Positions 13,301 to 21,023 of a stretch of 64,000 nt of DNA are shown piece by piece (positions within the stretch are counted from its first letter, which is position 1; the number at the start of each line of letters is the position of its first letter). Below the pieces are notes generated by a model. That model had not been told where the DNA came from and searched no databases. It saw nothing but the letters and a program-made list of their open reading frames with translations. Both the position numbers and the translations under genes were made by a program. This stretch comes from Phymatolithon calcareum (Eukaryota; Rhodophyta; Florideophyceae; Hapalidiales): contig OZ345370.1 in the NCBI GenBank assembly GCA_977006965.1, positions 1,612,001-1,676,000 on the forward strand, given 5' to 3'.

Positions 13301-14982
13301 CCCTCTCAGCAACTCTGGAGCATATGGCTATTGAATTCCCGTCTCATTGTCTCTGGCAGCTTCTCGCACTCTCAAACTCAACTAGAGTTGCAGCAAACGA
13401 TGAAAGATGTGCGTCATTTTATCGTGGGGACAAAGACAAAAAGGATGCAGCAGACCGAATTTTAAAACGCGTTGAGGCGTCGGGATCTCAAATGATTGAC
13501 CAAATGAGAAAATTGGCGAACGCGTACATTGACCTTTCAGAGCACAAGATTGACAGGAGCGATAGTCGGGAAAAACTCAATATTTCAAAGTTCGCTCTGT
13601 TCAAGAAGATGGAGAGCTTTTCTGAAGTGCCCGTTCCTACAACTGGGCTCCCTATGTATGGCGGTGAAGGTACCAACTTCTCACCTGCATGTGTTGTGGG
13701 GTTTAAGGAGTCGGCGTCTGTATGCCACGGACTGAGTAAGCCTCTCAAAGTTACTTGCCTCGGGTCTGATGGTCGCATATATCCTCAGATGGTCAAAGGC
13801 AGAGACGATCTTAGAGGAGACGCTGTTATGGAACAAATGTTCTCAATTCTTAACGAATTTCTTCATCGAGATCCAGCAGCTGCGAGACGAAGCCTTCTTG
13901 TCCGAACGTATCGCGTTGTCCCACTCTCTCCATTTTCTGGAATCATGCAATTTGTCGACAACACAGCTCAGTTTAAGGAACTTCTCGTTCATGAAAATCC
14001 AGTCCGTAATGGAGAACGCAAAGCGTTGCATGAACGATATCGCCCTCATGATATCAAGCACTGGGATATCCGACAAGGGACATTCGCAAATCAAAAACCA
14101 GCTGCTAAAAAGATACAGTATCTATCTTTGAACTGGCATAGGTTTCAACCAGTGTTTCGGTACTTCTTTCTGGAGCAATGGCCGGATCCAGCGGACTGGT
14201 ACATTCATCAGCTGGCGTACACAAGATCAATGGCAGTTATGTCCATCGTGGGCTTTATTCTTGGTATTGGCGATCGACATCTCTCAAATATACTGGTGGA
14301 TAAAGTGTCTGGGGAAGCCGTGCATATCGATTTTGGAATTGCGTTTGAGCAAGGAAAATTGTTGCCCACTCCAGAACAAATGCCGTTTCGTCTAAGTCGC
14401 GATATCGTCGATGGTTTTGGAGTTAGTGGTGTGGATGGCACGTTTCGGCATTGCTCCGAGGTTACTCTTGAAGTCATGCGGAAAAACAAAGATGTGCTGC
14501 TGACGGTTATTGAAGTTCTACTGCATGACCCGATGTACAATTGGGCATTAACACCGGAAGAAGTGCTCAACGAACAACTGCAAGGAAGTGGCCAAGATAA
14601 CTTTTCAAATGCGGCCGAGTTTAGATTCGATTCGATTGGGGATAGTCGCGCTGATGGAAACGTCCTTCAAGCAGGACCTGAGGAGAAGGGGAGCAAAGAG
14701 GCTCAGCGTGCACTTCGGCGCATTGCTGAAAAACTGGATGGACTGGAGGATACGGAAAGACTTTCCGTGGAGGCGCATGTTGCGCGCCTAATTGATGAGG
14801 CAAGTTCGTTCCAGGTTCTTGCATCTGTCTTCCCAGGATGGGCTCCATGGTATGTGCCCACTATGTTTTCAAACCTTTCATGTGTCTTTTTCGCGTTGAC
14901 TTCTTTGGATGAATCTCTAACTTCGTTCGATTGTTTTTCCGTTTGGAATTGCCTCGTTTTTCTTGCTATGTTCAGGCTTTGA
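4327..14982 (+). CDS. ATM: ATM/Tel1 DNA-damage checkpoint kinase
   Basis: A PI3K-like protein kinase of about 3509 residues. The first ATG (4327) starts MPGALVILYENIAILSDSES, placing a TAN-like motif at residues 13-26 as in Tel1/ATM N-termini; upstream in-frame codons lack ATG. Helical repeats fill most of the protein, with an acidic/basic low-complexity insert around 7180-7440. The FAT region is followed by the kinase domain: catalytic loop GIGDRHLSNIL (Asp at 14272), metal-binding HIDFG (Asp at 14329), then AFEQGKLLPTPEQMPFRLSR and DIVDGFGVSGVDGTFR, a run specific to ATM rather than ATR, TOR or DNA-PKcs. The FATC ends FPGWAPW. A 126-bp intron (14850-14975) joins this to Leu-stop, giving the plant-like ending PGWAPWL. 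ATM signals double-strand breaks in the nucleus. Confidence 0.95.
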   Translation: MPGALVILYENIAILSDSESKRPRGKLEKAKAISAISNNVATRATIAALTENSATEMCVGRPTEEMLNAGFLSWDGLAVEVIQSMAKMCEDALSAKTKKIPIRHEYMACIRALFKHAFLHGPPGVLRSIVPAFLSYSYQWLSEAELRDILADDLWQCVRDLLLVEENRAMLSAGYLNRWTDICFQQITGRGPVFHKSRIASNFAHEAFVLLAKPVSTFDVLTQSQKGIHGSDMKGTDFGYALMLEKCCMILVLAKSMKERQARQLEGTALKCMSAVLERHSLDLVASTAAKTVLELAIPAVLICWTERGHHECAVESAKVLVRLAQSTEPSAVFPIRERIERDFGREDGASSVVRSYEDVKENEIEVAGNLFSIEDIIAKIKARGMSAIHVSAWLRVLAYVLAFRRVSTGDVSSDCFGVINSCARAVQAVSELFKASGDSTQRKLPIDLLRYICDVIQASAKTVVSVSSRIGVNVQTHFKFSESRRIWALAYSCLLQQLMHVKHARSYKTRGALSSFSGAIERTIMDCVVGLLNAGLVDKSAFYSSSRSGDSFSMFQTESWQSLFCDGNSALTEEAARFAHAHIAQSGVRDYESRNYRFALASILTSFCDPNGADAPSPSALRSCISGVLGLSRGVCSPNAQETIIMGRDHSEEDSTMNAIDAFLTHFSCSDIRADTSAKVLVKKARMSTICSSLDVWADLFHLTPMYRPSSARRTSELPANEVLRFNVAKSYRTIIERDFVERMVSFLDGFLSDNSKENDEEPSWTLADSASSASTSFQEHVKGRFPCFSDAALEKPMDCHHAGILQVAFLISEYLVQGACEGCISMRELEEDDGSSVARLKFLLFLLLTKIAATPDLQISHSPDVVSSLLSSCSGLYVLSRGNHGQSSSSRGPVVGSSDGSDGNDCSISMFGNLLARLIGNLCRSMCRIVEKKTLYVVQKIKSTLLPKASARGTKRSVRESQGLTKSQRRSPRIRKKRRPNSRSGKTTFKKNNAAWSDESDQDMSAGESFHDSDSEHEDDNDLRGFSTPRSRNGTEPGKACHESSSSVQKLANVLIVSAKTLPRFSEIVLEQCKKCLQSLVKAESRLSPDGPGRALLASAVIDADCLAMRTCLWEVLLELDNGTFEVGKDIVHCGKKWEILEKVSFSVVSGYAEEISSLVRKHYPPLKPQENFRLTFLHFSSRLLLKTHPLSLSSAPANRRDRPAVISPQILDEIIDIGEVFRTRDAFRMPRFTRIAYMHFTIATLNSFYCSFLSSNNSSQEMAVVETRIGKACQHMRKALSRLLSDCDAGVRMATAGAFHVFMNLSKQTDHSDVERMLQDSLPNAEKCRVRNFLPLGTADMDLEADNYDDSEDEIGDATKILKLSRRETDQVKNIKKSFRFAGASAKSITALVALGEIAVEQSDLFPLCLFELICRVADDESSEGIAFNVLIRICMRLSIAGPEELFAIAGRLVFPKWFAVFQGPRELPKFPARLFFDGDRCRHGAVFDWIRLYNEDILPFILLSDSDSGELKNSQAYCEILGESLYEMLSSNVGAFSRIYPMMYTGGSDHKGAMLWNAIDAAVNNKSRELQVKKKHEVQASLFLSISAGNSSIALSALGANSNRSGGFWRDSRETQPPFYDSLIVATALQGLHAGVSNPSVLWRRSDLCGSVFNAISARQHGMSPDNFSAVTSGLVKNHGTLIRLLLSAWKLFRGPPGPVHPQNRVDAFFILGTLWRITGVNMLFESNRRRLLLNLVLQGFQYPETAHNALWLLHDIAQRSTEIDEKHRVSFNQIFMNEDLVSDMDKFISSRERRMFELLAVSLPVLVEVSLNSCSNSRDRLCQNVATDGLVCLLQVASAKEMWTPIASADIVPGARMVPGAKVLKLAKTIQEKAIKESSSNSTENYPCALSKDLSRFILAERRCSRGRRQLPLTLSRLKQLRDTLNEKTLARIASLIQDEAWLRSEGRPQVTLGLLNEILGILVDINHDVTSCTESLCNDVFQTNCSLSARDSDALFNMRELVLQECTWLIGVLGSIYPTAVIFESGRRRKQQRLKAMQLTGCYESPEDGVVKAFPLLRECVFGDCPVIAKAAYVSLVAVLGTAKGKEVFNANKNALEPLAEFRAIAQKVSNSEVQLSDFFMDPDTGAIREPRFLPVIDKKLWAVEKGEESETYSQWLKLLTSTLAWNSENDALRMFAPTCFVSEDFSRAMFPYLLMDLVGNIDKAEKTVISELVSSHLLTNADVPFDAVRVMIHGLDFLCQLRLDELLRNGVGKIFTSEDQEFLSLYHLDIPYRVVAKAAARVGMYFSAVRYASLHVDHECVSEERRKLAAGGSKRRLSSRAATIDWTTDVRDSARKSAEDVLLLAAENINEPDMIRGLGQQGDLLETASNMAVLDADWGRSAGTLDALCHRDRDHEETSASQSSAYALPPLGTDSAIPSREHMLLTSLSGLGCTNLISHYWDALKRKIAQQQVNAKDARTGESILHHAFIEKLNEQRFAAAWKLGDWELPDVILPATLLRQSEPAVGLHQTIHKALSALSSGDIYAVHTAVRAGREAQASWLSQTDESESAQRLYQVADRVRVLNELESVFKILKFRRNSGKEGDNSQFRSAAFLDLVKLGAKASTAGDSFASGDVTLDLHVSVARCLGMRNVLARISADAAATLFARGGVGAWARAAAALGDEASAALHEAPAIDVAAWRLQEAKLRWTASQDGRMKQFALARIKELIEADLGGAIRERVSNSTRAAESFQMDWNQLPGDPDRVAEVRAEACQLVASWSAAIRDEDPMILFRSYLEMGLLAFKDFENNSQRGLAHYFMAEFADAQLSSIDSYRKTKKYDQMVMAIQETARKVAKLESLDVGQLKGTRTGSGRKGRSSRSQALSSSKNLASDLRKHITDQKRKMKEDKSRLDSLNAKYMEWQRLSCHHYASSIRDGSQNDLRGSFRLVALWLDSDSMREQITVDLRSGNAKGDLCLNVPLAKLLPLAPQLCSRLGGSGNSKFQNTLSATLEHMAIEFPSHCLWQLLALSNSTRVAANDERCASFYRGDKDKKDAADRILKRVEASGSQMIDQMRKLANAYIDLSEHKIDRSDSREKLNISKFALFKKMESFSEVPVPTTGLPMYGGEGTNFSPACVVGFKESASVCHGLSKPLKVTCLGSDGRIYPQMVKGRDDLRGDAVMEQMFSILNEFLHRDPAAARRSLLVRTYRVVPLSPFSGIMQFVDNTAQFKELLVHENPVRNGERKALHERYRPHDIKHWDIRQGTFANQKPAAKKIQYLSLNWHRFQPVFRYFFLEQWPDPADWYIHQLAYTRSMAVMSIVGFILGIGDRHLSNILVDKVSGEAVHIDFGIAFEQGKLLPTPEQMPFRLSRDIVDGFGVSGVDGTFRHCSEVTLEVMRKNKDVLLTVIEVLLHDPMYNWALTPEEVLNEQLQGSGQDNFSNAAEFRFDSIGDSRADGNVLQAGPEEKGSKEAQRALRRIAEKLDGLEDTERLSVEAHVARLIDEASSFQVLASVFPGWAPWYVPTMFSNLSCVFFALTSLDESLTSFDCFSVWNCLVFLAMFRL
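14850..14975 (+). other. Probable terminal intron of ATM, length divisible by three
   Basis: Donor GTATGT and acceptor TTTTTCTTGCTATGTTCAG flank 126 bp with no in-frame stop. Splicing yields ...PGWAPWL and a stop, the expected FATC end; reading through adds 42 hydrophobic residues that no ATM has, then reaches the same stop. Inferred from family ends and splice signals. Confidence 0.8.
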
Positions 14983-15845
14983 CATGAATTCCCGTTTTGG
15001 AAAGTCAGTTTAAAAGTATAACAGATTTAGTATTGTAGCAGTCCTGCTTATCTTGTGGAAGAGCTTTTTCCATTCGTTCTGGCTCTGACTTTTAAAGCCT
15101 TTGCTGAGAAGTGCCCCGCATGTCACACATCGCCAATCAGTCAAGTCGCTCAACTCTTCAATGTACAGCACCACGAAATGATGATCCCTCGATAAATCCC
15201 TTGATCACCGAGAAAACGTTTTCTTGACGTGTTACACCTTTTTTTGTTGCGTGCAGGAGGCAGAGCATGCGATTGGGAAGCTTTGGTTTCCTCTACGAGC
15301 TCCCCCTTGCGACATGGAACTGCGGCGATCGCTTGAACAACTAGATGACAAATCGCTGATTAGACATGGACCACTATCGACGAGATATTACGCCACAGAC
15401 CTAGGACATAATTTGCTTGAATATGTTCTTCGATTGGACAAGTACCGTCTGGTCCGCCAGGTGCTGTCACAATGCGACAAGCCAAGACGAGGATCCATGT
15501 TTTGGTGACGCCCCTTACACGAGCTCTTTGGGCACGATGCGTGGCAAGCATCGCATCATCTACGGCTTTGAAGGACACCAATAGCAAAAACTCTTCTTTT
15601 CCCTCGAAGTACTGTTAATGAAAGATTGCGTGGAGAAAAAGTAGCTGTGCAAATTGCATAATCTCGGACCCCAAGGCGATCCTGGACTGCGTTTTGTCCT
15701 CTGCCTCTGGCTGGTGGCCAACGGGGAAAATACACGTGCTGTAATGCGGAGGTTGGCCACATCAAAATGGTTTGGACTCCTTTTATCGACGGTGCTCACG
15801 CTGGCGGCGTAGTCTCTCAAACAGTGTTGACTCTCTCTGGGCGAA
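14983..15845. other. Intergenic region, with one unexplained open stretch
   Basis: The gap between ATM and ENPP. A plus-strand frame is open from about 15224 to 15508 and follows a good acceptor-like tract (pyrimidines then TGCAG at 15251-15255). Its peptide includes SLIRHGPLSTRYYATDLGH, faintly like winged-helix segments of DNA helicases, but there is no convincing start or partner exon. It may be a gene relic or chance. Confidence 0.35.
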
Positions 15846-17378
15846 ATGATGTGCGGGTCCAAGGGACTTAATTCACGAGGAGGCTCATACGGCAAGGAGC
15901 GTGTTCGGCCATTGACCACGGAATTTGGGACTTGCATGCTCAGTGCTGCAAAACTCCAGGGTGGTAGAAATGTCTGTCCCCGTGCTGCTGTCCATGCTCT
16001 TCTCTGCTTCTCTGTGGTGTCCTTCGTAGCCCATTCAACTGACATTTGGAGCGACAAAGGTTTCCGTATCAGTGGAACAGTGCGAGCCCAAAAGTTGTGC
16101 AATCCGCCCCAAACCATTCTCATTAGCATCGATGGATTCCGTTTCGACTACTTGCACCGTCGCTATAATCAACTTAGTGATGGTAACACCTCCTTGATCG
16201 CACCAAGTCTAGTGAAAATCGCTCAAGAAGGTGCATTTTCCTACGGAGGCATGATTCCAGTAATGCCATCAATTACATTCCCTAATCACTGGTCTATTGC
16301 CACTGGTCTATACCCGGAAAGCAGCGGAATTGTGCACAACGTCATGTACGACCCTGAGCGCAGGAAGCTGTTTAGGTACAACGGTGACGATCCATCCTGG
16401 TGGCACGGTGAGCCCATATGGAAGACAGTCAGTCGAACGAAGCGAGGATCGGTCAACTTTACCAGCGCCGCAGTGTTCTGGCCCGGTTCTTCCGTACCAA
16501 CGCTGAGTGCAGATGTGTTTTGGACATACAATGGATCTGTTTCGTATGAAGACCGCGTAAATCGAGTTGTCTCTGTGCTGAAGGGTACAGCAGAGGACAT
16601 GAAGGGCAAGCGTGTCGACTTTGTCACTTTGTACTTCGAAGGTGTAGACACTGCTGGTCATTACGCTGGACCAAACTCAAAGCATGTGGAAAGGGCAATT
16701 GCGAAAGTTGATGAGGCTCTTGTCAACCTTTTTCGACAACTGGGTCCAAACTACACAGAGAAGTACAACGTGGTAATTGTCTCAGACCATGGCATGGCGG
16801 AAACAAGACCAGATACTGCTATTGACCTCGACGCCATAGTTGCGCCTGGCACCTTACAAGACGTTGTCTCATCTCCTTTCGGAATGTTTATAAGCATTGG
16901 CATCTCCGCTCAGCGAGCATATAAAACAATCCGTCGCGGTCTAAAGCGCTACGCACCGCATGCAAAAGCATATCTTCAGGCTGATTTACCAGAAAGATGG
17001 CATGTGAAAAAGGCAAAAGTCATGACGCCGATTGTGACATTGGCCACTCCTGGGTTCTGGTTTCGATATAAGCACAAGAAATTCATACCCATGCGGCAAG
17101 CAATACGTCGAGTGCGGGGAGCACATGGCTACGAACATACCGCGCCTGAAATGCGAGCCATATTCATGGCCATTGGACCAAGTTTCAATCGCAGGTCTCG
17201 AATTCCCCTTCTTGAAGCTGTTGATATATACCCAATGCTTTGCTCGATTTTTGGTACGCGTCCTGCTCCGAATAACGGAAGCTATGTCAAGACAAAGGCG
17301 CTCCTCTCGGAGTGCGCAGCGAAAACGAGTATTTCAATAGTAGATCTCAAACTTCGCGAAGATTTCAGCAAAATATAA
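15846..17378 (+). CDS. Ectonucleotide pyrophosphatase/phosphodiesterase (ENPP)
   Basis: A 510-residue single-exon protein. Residues about 47-64 form a hydrophobic signal-anchor, so the enzyme is probably a type II membrane or secreted protein. The alkaline-phosphatase-fold catalytic set is complete: metal ligand Asp96 in ISIDGFRFDYL, nucleophile Thr144 in MPSITFPNHWSIATGLYPE, Asp268/His272 in EGVDTAGHYAGP, Asp314/His315 in SDHGMAE and His427 in GAHGYEH. ENPPs cleave phosphodiester or pyrophosphate bonds of nucleotides or phospholipids outside the cell; the substrate group cannot be assigned from these motifs. N-glycosylation sequons occur (NTS, NFT, NGS, NYT). The start is the first of two adjacent ATGs. 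It ends 87 bp from the convergent eL19 gene. Confidence 0.9.
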   Translation: MMCGSKGLNSRGGSYGKERVRPLTTEFGTCMLSAAKLQGGRNVCPRAAVHALLCFSVVSFVAHSTDIWSDKGFRISGTVRAQKLCNPPQTILISIDGFRFDYLHRRYNQLSDGNTSLIAPSLVKIAQEGAFSYGGMIPVMPSITFPNHWSIATGLYPESSGIVHNVMYDPERRKLFRYNGDDPSWWHGEPIWKTVSRTKRGSVNFTSAAVFWPGSSVPTLSADVFWTYNGSVSYEDRVNRVVSVLKGTAEDMKGKRVDFVTLYFEGVDTAGHYAGPNSKHVERAIAKVDEALVNLFRQLGPNYTEKYNVVIVSDHGMAETRPDTAIDLDAIVAPGTLQDVVSSPFGMFISIGISAQRAYKTIRRGLKRYAPHAKAYLQADLPERWHVKKAKVMTPIVTLATPGFWFRYKHKKFIPMRQAIRRVRGAHGYEHTAPEMRAIFMAIGPSFNRRSRIPLLEAVDIYPMLCSIFGTRPAPNNGSYVKTKALLSECAAKTSISIVDLKLREDFSKI

Positions 17379-17465
17379 GCAATTCGAATAGGCTTGCAAA
17401 AACTTTTAGTCGGGTGGACGAGAAAAATGAACTTAACCACCATGTAATACATAGCCCTATAGCCC

Positions 17466-18044
17466 CTAGTTCGCCGCGACATCGGTTGCACCTTCCGCCT
17501 TGCGACGAGCCTCCACACGTGCCGCCTTTCGCTGGCGTGCGGCCTTGTTCTTCATACGACGAGCCTCGAATTGCTCCTCGAGAGCCTTAGTACGCGCCTT
17601 CTCAGCCTTCGCCTTGTGGATCGTCTCCATAAGCACACGTCGGCTCTTGAATTGATTACCCTTACACCGCATGTACAGGTTATGGTACAGATACCTGTCA
17701 ATCTTCTTCGCCTCACGGTACTTGGACAGAAGGTTTCGCAACACTCGAAGTCGGCGCATCCATAGAAGCTTCTGCGGTAGACGTGCATTACGCGTACCCA
17801 GTCTCTTACCATGCCCCATATGACGACCTTTGCTTTTGGCGGCATGGGTCTCGCGCACGCGCGCGCGAGAATGCACGGCGACCGGCTTCTTGATCACAAA
17901 TCCGTCCGCAACCAGCTTGCGGATGTTCTGGCGAGAATTCGCCATAGAGATCTCATTGATCTCGTTCGGATCGAGCCATATTTTGTTTTTGCCGCAGTTC
18001 AGCACGGCCGCTGCGAGGCGCTTCTGCAGCTTGAGAGACACCAT
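17466..18044 (-). CDS. RPL19: 60S ribosomal protein eL19, copy A
   Basis: 192 residues starting [15 protein letters not shown], the canonical eL19 N-terminus, with [38 protein letters not shown] and the long basic C-terminal helix, full length for the family. It is a structural protein of the large ribosomal subunit. ATG 18044 is chosen over an upstream in-frame ATG at 18125 because the family starts exactly here. A second copy lies inverted at 20445-21023. By eye I count 7 nucleotide differences in 579 and one amino-acid change (Thr versus Val near the C-terminus), while flanks are mostly diverged. Only one copy need be active; both look intact. Confidence 0.97.
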   Translation of the reverse strand: MVSLKLQKRLAAAVLNCGKNKIWLDPNEINEISMANSRQNIRKLVADGFVIKKPVAVHSRARVRETHAAKSKGRHMGHGKRLGTRNARLPQKLLWMRRLRVLRNLLSKYREAKKIDRYLYHNLYMRCKGNQFKSRRVLMETIHKAKAEKARTKALEEQFEARRMKNKAARQRKAARVEARRKAEGATDVAAN

Positions 18045-19987
18045 CTCTGCGGCACAAGAGGCACGCGTTGCAGATGTCCAACTTCGATGCTCACTGCCTT
18101 GATTTTTGCAATGATTGTCTTTCAAAAGAGTGTGCGACCGCTCCGACGGTGGCTTGCTATATCATACGTGCGTCGCTGTTGCCAAAGTGCTTTGAAGTAC
18201 TTTTTATACATTGTAATTACATTTAATTATAAATTCTCCCGAGCGCTTGGACAAAGTTTTAAAATATTTATTTATTTTTGAACTAATAGTTCGGTGAAGT
18301 TCTGTAGAACTATCGATAGTTTTTCTAAGAATTTTTTTGAAAAAAACTTCTAAATTAAAAAAAGTTTTAACTTAGTTTTGTAGAGTAGAAAGAGTCTTAA
18401 GCTCCCCTTCCGAGCAAACCAATAGAGTAGTTCTTGCTCCAGCCGAGGTAGAAAGCGGGCAAGTATGGGGAAAATGAAGCTCGAAACGAGCTGTAGATCA
18501 CGTTTCTGTTACAGCGCGAGAGAAAAAAACTAAAGATCAGATGTCAGAAACGCCCATCCATTGTCATCGCTGCTTAACGAGTTCTTCTTCGGCGCGCTTC
18601 CAGTGGGGACTACAGTTCTAGGCACCTATGGGACGTGTCCAAAGTTCCAACAGACTCTCTCAGAGTGCAGAAATTGCCTCAAATACTTTGCACTTGCAAT
18701 ATCGCAAGATGCTGAGCGCTCCCAAATTGCCTCTCAAGCACCGTCAAGATTGACCGGCGACGTGATCATGTACTCTGTGATCTCTGAGGATGGCATTGAG
18801 TTGTGCTCTCGGATTGTTTAGATTTTTGTCATCCCAGACGACCAAATGACACTACTTGGATCTGCGTTAGTGGTTTATTAGAATAAATATGAAGAGCTAT
18901 TACATTTATCATTCCTGTCGTCAAGCTAAAGACACCCGGAATGGCTTGTTCAGAAGTCAGAGTATCGAAGACGCATGTACATGGTTTTGCGTCATAGGCG
19001 CTTTACGAATGGTGGTAAAACACCTCAAAGCGTAATCTAGGTGCCTCATAATCTTTCCTCTATGTATGCAGCATTGTATCCATATACGCTATTTTGGATT
19101 GGCAAAGAGATTGGCGTGTCAGTAGAAGTCTTGTGGTCGCGCCTGTATAGCCCAAAACATTTAAATCCAATCTAGAATACAGAATTTCTGACTACCGCTA
19201 CTAACTCTGCCTCTGAATCATCGCATTTTATGCAGAAAATGCTCGCCTTCTCCTTCTTAGGATCGAAGTCGAGGCTCGGCGAAAGCTGTCCGGTTTGGCG
19301 GCGACTTAAGTGGTAAGTACGAGGGCGCGAGGCGGAGCTGAAGCCACCGCGTCTGTACACTGGCACTGTAAACGACGCAGAAGGACATGTTCCGGCTTTA
19401 AAAGCCGATCAGGCCGTTCAGCTCGGTCAAACGCATCTGATCAATCTATAATGACGATCTAGCCAGCTTCCATTCCCGAAGTTACTTCGTGTTTTCTAAT
19501 AATCCCGCCATTCCAGGGTCTTGTTAACGACCATGAAAAATATTCTATTCTCGGAAATCACAAAGTTGAATGTCAAGTTCGGCTCTCTGAACACTACACC
19601 CCTTTCCCTGGAATCAATGAAGTAACAAATGCATTCAATTTTGAAAAAACGCCAAATTGTCCTGTTGCTCTTGCAGTTAAAAGGAAGACACATGGCCTAC
19701 GCGGTGTAACTCTCTAGTCTGGAAACTGCTCTTGTGCTTAAACGAAACAGGAGTATTGGACGATACGTGCTTCTGATTACTGGACTTGCTGTTCAACCAC
19801 CCAGCGAAAAGTGATGAACCCGGCTCCAACGCCAGAGCTATAGCGCAACACACGACAATCCACATCCGACCGTTCAACCATCACAAGCTAACCTTTCCGC
19901 AATCACCCTGGATCTGGGCCCAACTCTCATCTAAAAAATCACGATTTCAGGATTTGCACAGGATCATGTCAGCAAATGGCATTACCC

Positions 19988-20138
19988 TCGTGTTTCCGTA
20001 TTTCTTTCCGGAGCGATGGACAGATCCAGTGGATTTGGGCATTCATCAGTTGACCTACAGTACTCAAGATTAATGACAGCTATGTCAATCTTGAGGTTTA
20101 TTCTTGGTATCGGCCGTCGACATCCCTCAATTATCTGC
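19988..20138 (+). pseudogene. Decayed fragment of an ATM-like kinase domain
   Basis: The DNA aligns with ATM positions about 14157-14305. The translation has VFPYFFPERWTDP and IHQLTY (ATM: VFRYFFLEQWPDP, IHQLAY). A 2-bp indel and stops then break the frame, but the nucleotide match continues through TTTATTCTTGGTAT and TCGACATCCCTCAA, which encode the catalytic loop in ATM; the Asp of GDRH is lost. By eye about 75-80% of bases match over 150 bp. It is a duplicated, non-functional piece, not an independent kinase. Confidence 0.82.
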
Positions 20139-20261
20139 TAAAAAGCTTCGAAAACTATAGTTTTTCAGCTCAGCAAGGTGCTGAATAAGTATACAAAGGT
20201 AAAAACATTAAAACATTTCGTTTCTGAGGGCAAATATTTTTAAAAAAAGTTGCCAATAGGT

Positions 20262-20335
20262 GCTGAATAATTAATAATTATATGTAATTACAAAGTATAA
20301 AATATACTTCAGAGCAACGCTGTTGCAGCGACGCA
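20262..20335 (+). repeat. Promoter segment shared by both eL19 copies
   Basis: This stretch, with ATGTAATTACAAAGTATAAA and GCAGCGACGC, matches the reverse complement of 18168-18235 (ATGTAATTACAATGTATAAA and CAGCGACGC). The TATAAA core and flanks are kept with several substitutions and indels. It shows that the duplication included the promoter and that the promoters have diverged more than the coding regions. Confidence 0.7.
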
Positions 20336-20444
20336 AATTGATGTATGATATTATTCAGGAAGTTGACACCGGCGGCGAACAAGTCTACCGCTGCGCAACC
20401 AGTTTCGCTAGCATTACCCGTCGTGCGGATTGTGTTCCGCAAAG

Positions 20445-21023
20445 ATGGTGTCTCTCAAGCTGCAGAAGCGCCTCGCAGCGGCCGTGCTGAACTGCGGCAA
20501 AAACAAAATATGGCTCGATCCGAACGAGATCAATGAGATCTCTATGGCGAATTCTCGCCAAAACATTCGCAAGCTGGTTGCGGACGGATTTGTGATCAAG
20601 AAGCCGGTCGCCGTGCATTCTCGCGCGCGCGTGCGCGAGACCCATGCCGCCAAAAGCAAAGGTCGTCATATGGGGCATGGTAAGAGACTGGGTACGCGTA
20701 ATGCACGTCTGCCGCAGAAGCTTCTATGGATGCGCCGACTTCGAGTGTTGCGAAACCTTCTGTCCAAGTACCGTGAGGCGAAGAAGATCGACAGGTATCT
20801 GTACCATAACCTGTACATGCGGTGTAAGGGTAATCAATTCAAGAGCCGACGTGTGCTTATGGAGACGATCCACAAGGCGAAGGCTGAGAAGGCGCGTACT
20901 AAGGCTCTCGAGGAGCAATTCGAGGCTCGTCGTATGAAGAACAAGGCCGCACGCCAGCGAAAGGCGGCGCGTGTGGAGGCTCGTCGCAAGGCGGAAGGTG
21001 CAGTCGATGTCGCGGCGAACTAG
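20445..21023 (+). CDS. RPL19: 60S ribosomal protein eL19, copy B
   Basis: Same 192-residue product as copy A apart from a Val in place of Thr near the C-terminal AAN end. ATG 20445 begins [10 protein letters not shown]. The coding DNA is about 98.8% identical to copy A by my count, including long silent-site identity, yet the 3' flank diverges immediately after the TAG and the 5' flank soon before the ATG. That pattern points to recent gene conversion between an inverted pair rather than a fresh duplication. A TATAAA lies at about 20297-20302. Confidence 0.97.
   Translation: MVSLKLQKRLAAAVLNCGKNKIWLDPNEINEISMANSRQNIRKLVADGFVIKKPVAVHSRARVRETHAAKSKGRHMGHGKRLGTRNARLPQKLLWMRRLRVLRNLLSKYREAKKIDRYLYHNLYMRCKGNQFKSRRVLMETIHKAKAEKARTKALEEQFEARRMKNKAARQRKAARVEARRKAEGAVDVAAN

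Larger units (their letters stand above)
18045..20444. other. Spacer between the inverted eL19 genes
   Basis: About 2.4 kb without a convincing gene. Both ends hold the divergent eL19 promoters. The middle is AT-rich and contains the ATM-like fragment at 19988-20138 and scattered short open frames (for example 18561-18821 and 19677-19877) without recognisable motifs or good context. I see no RNA gene. Confidence 0.6.

Noticed and set aside
14850-14982. A 42-residue C-terminal extension of ATM
   Set aside because: It is better explained as a 3n intron with good splice sites; FATC domains end at the Trp.
15560-16129. 189-codon frame on the minus strand opposite ENPP
   Set aside because: It lies antisense to the clearly conserved ENPP coding region and has no motif of its own.
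17850-17880. Alternating CG tract in eL19 as a Z-DNA or repeat signal
   Set aside because: It encodes the conserved HSRARVRE segment and is fully explained by coding.
19786-20073. A 95-codon frame containing kinase-like residues, as a gene
   Set aside because: It is the in-frame part of the decayed ATM fragment; the homology continues past its stop in another frame.
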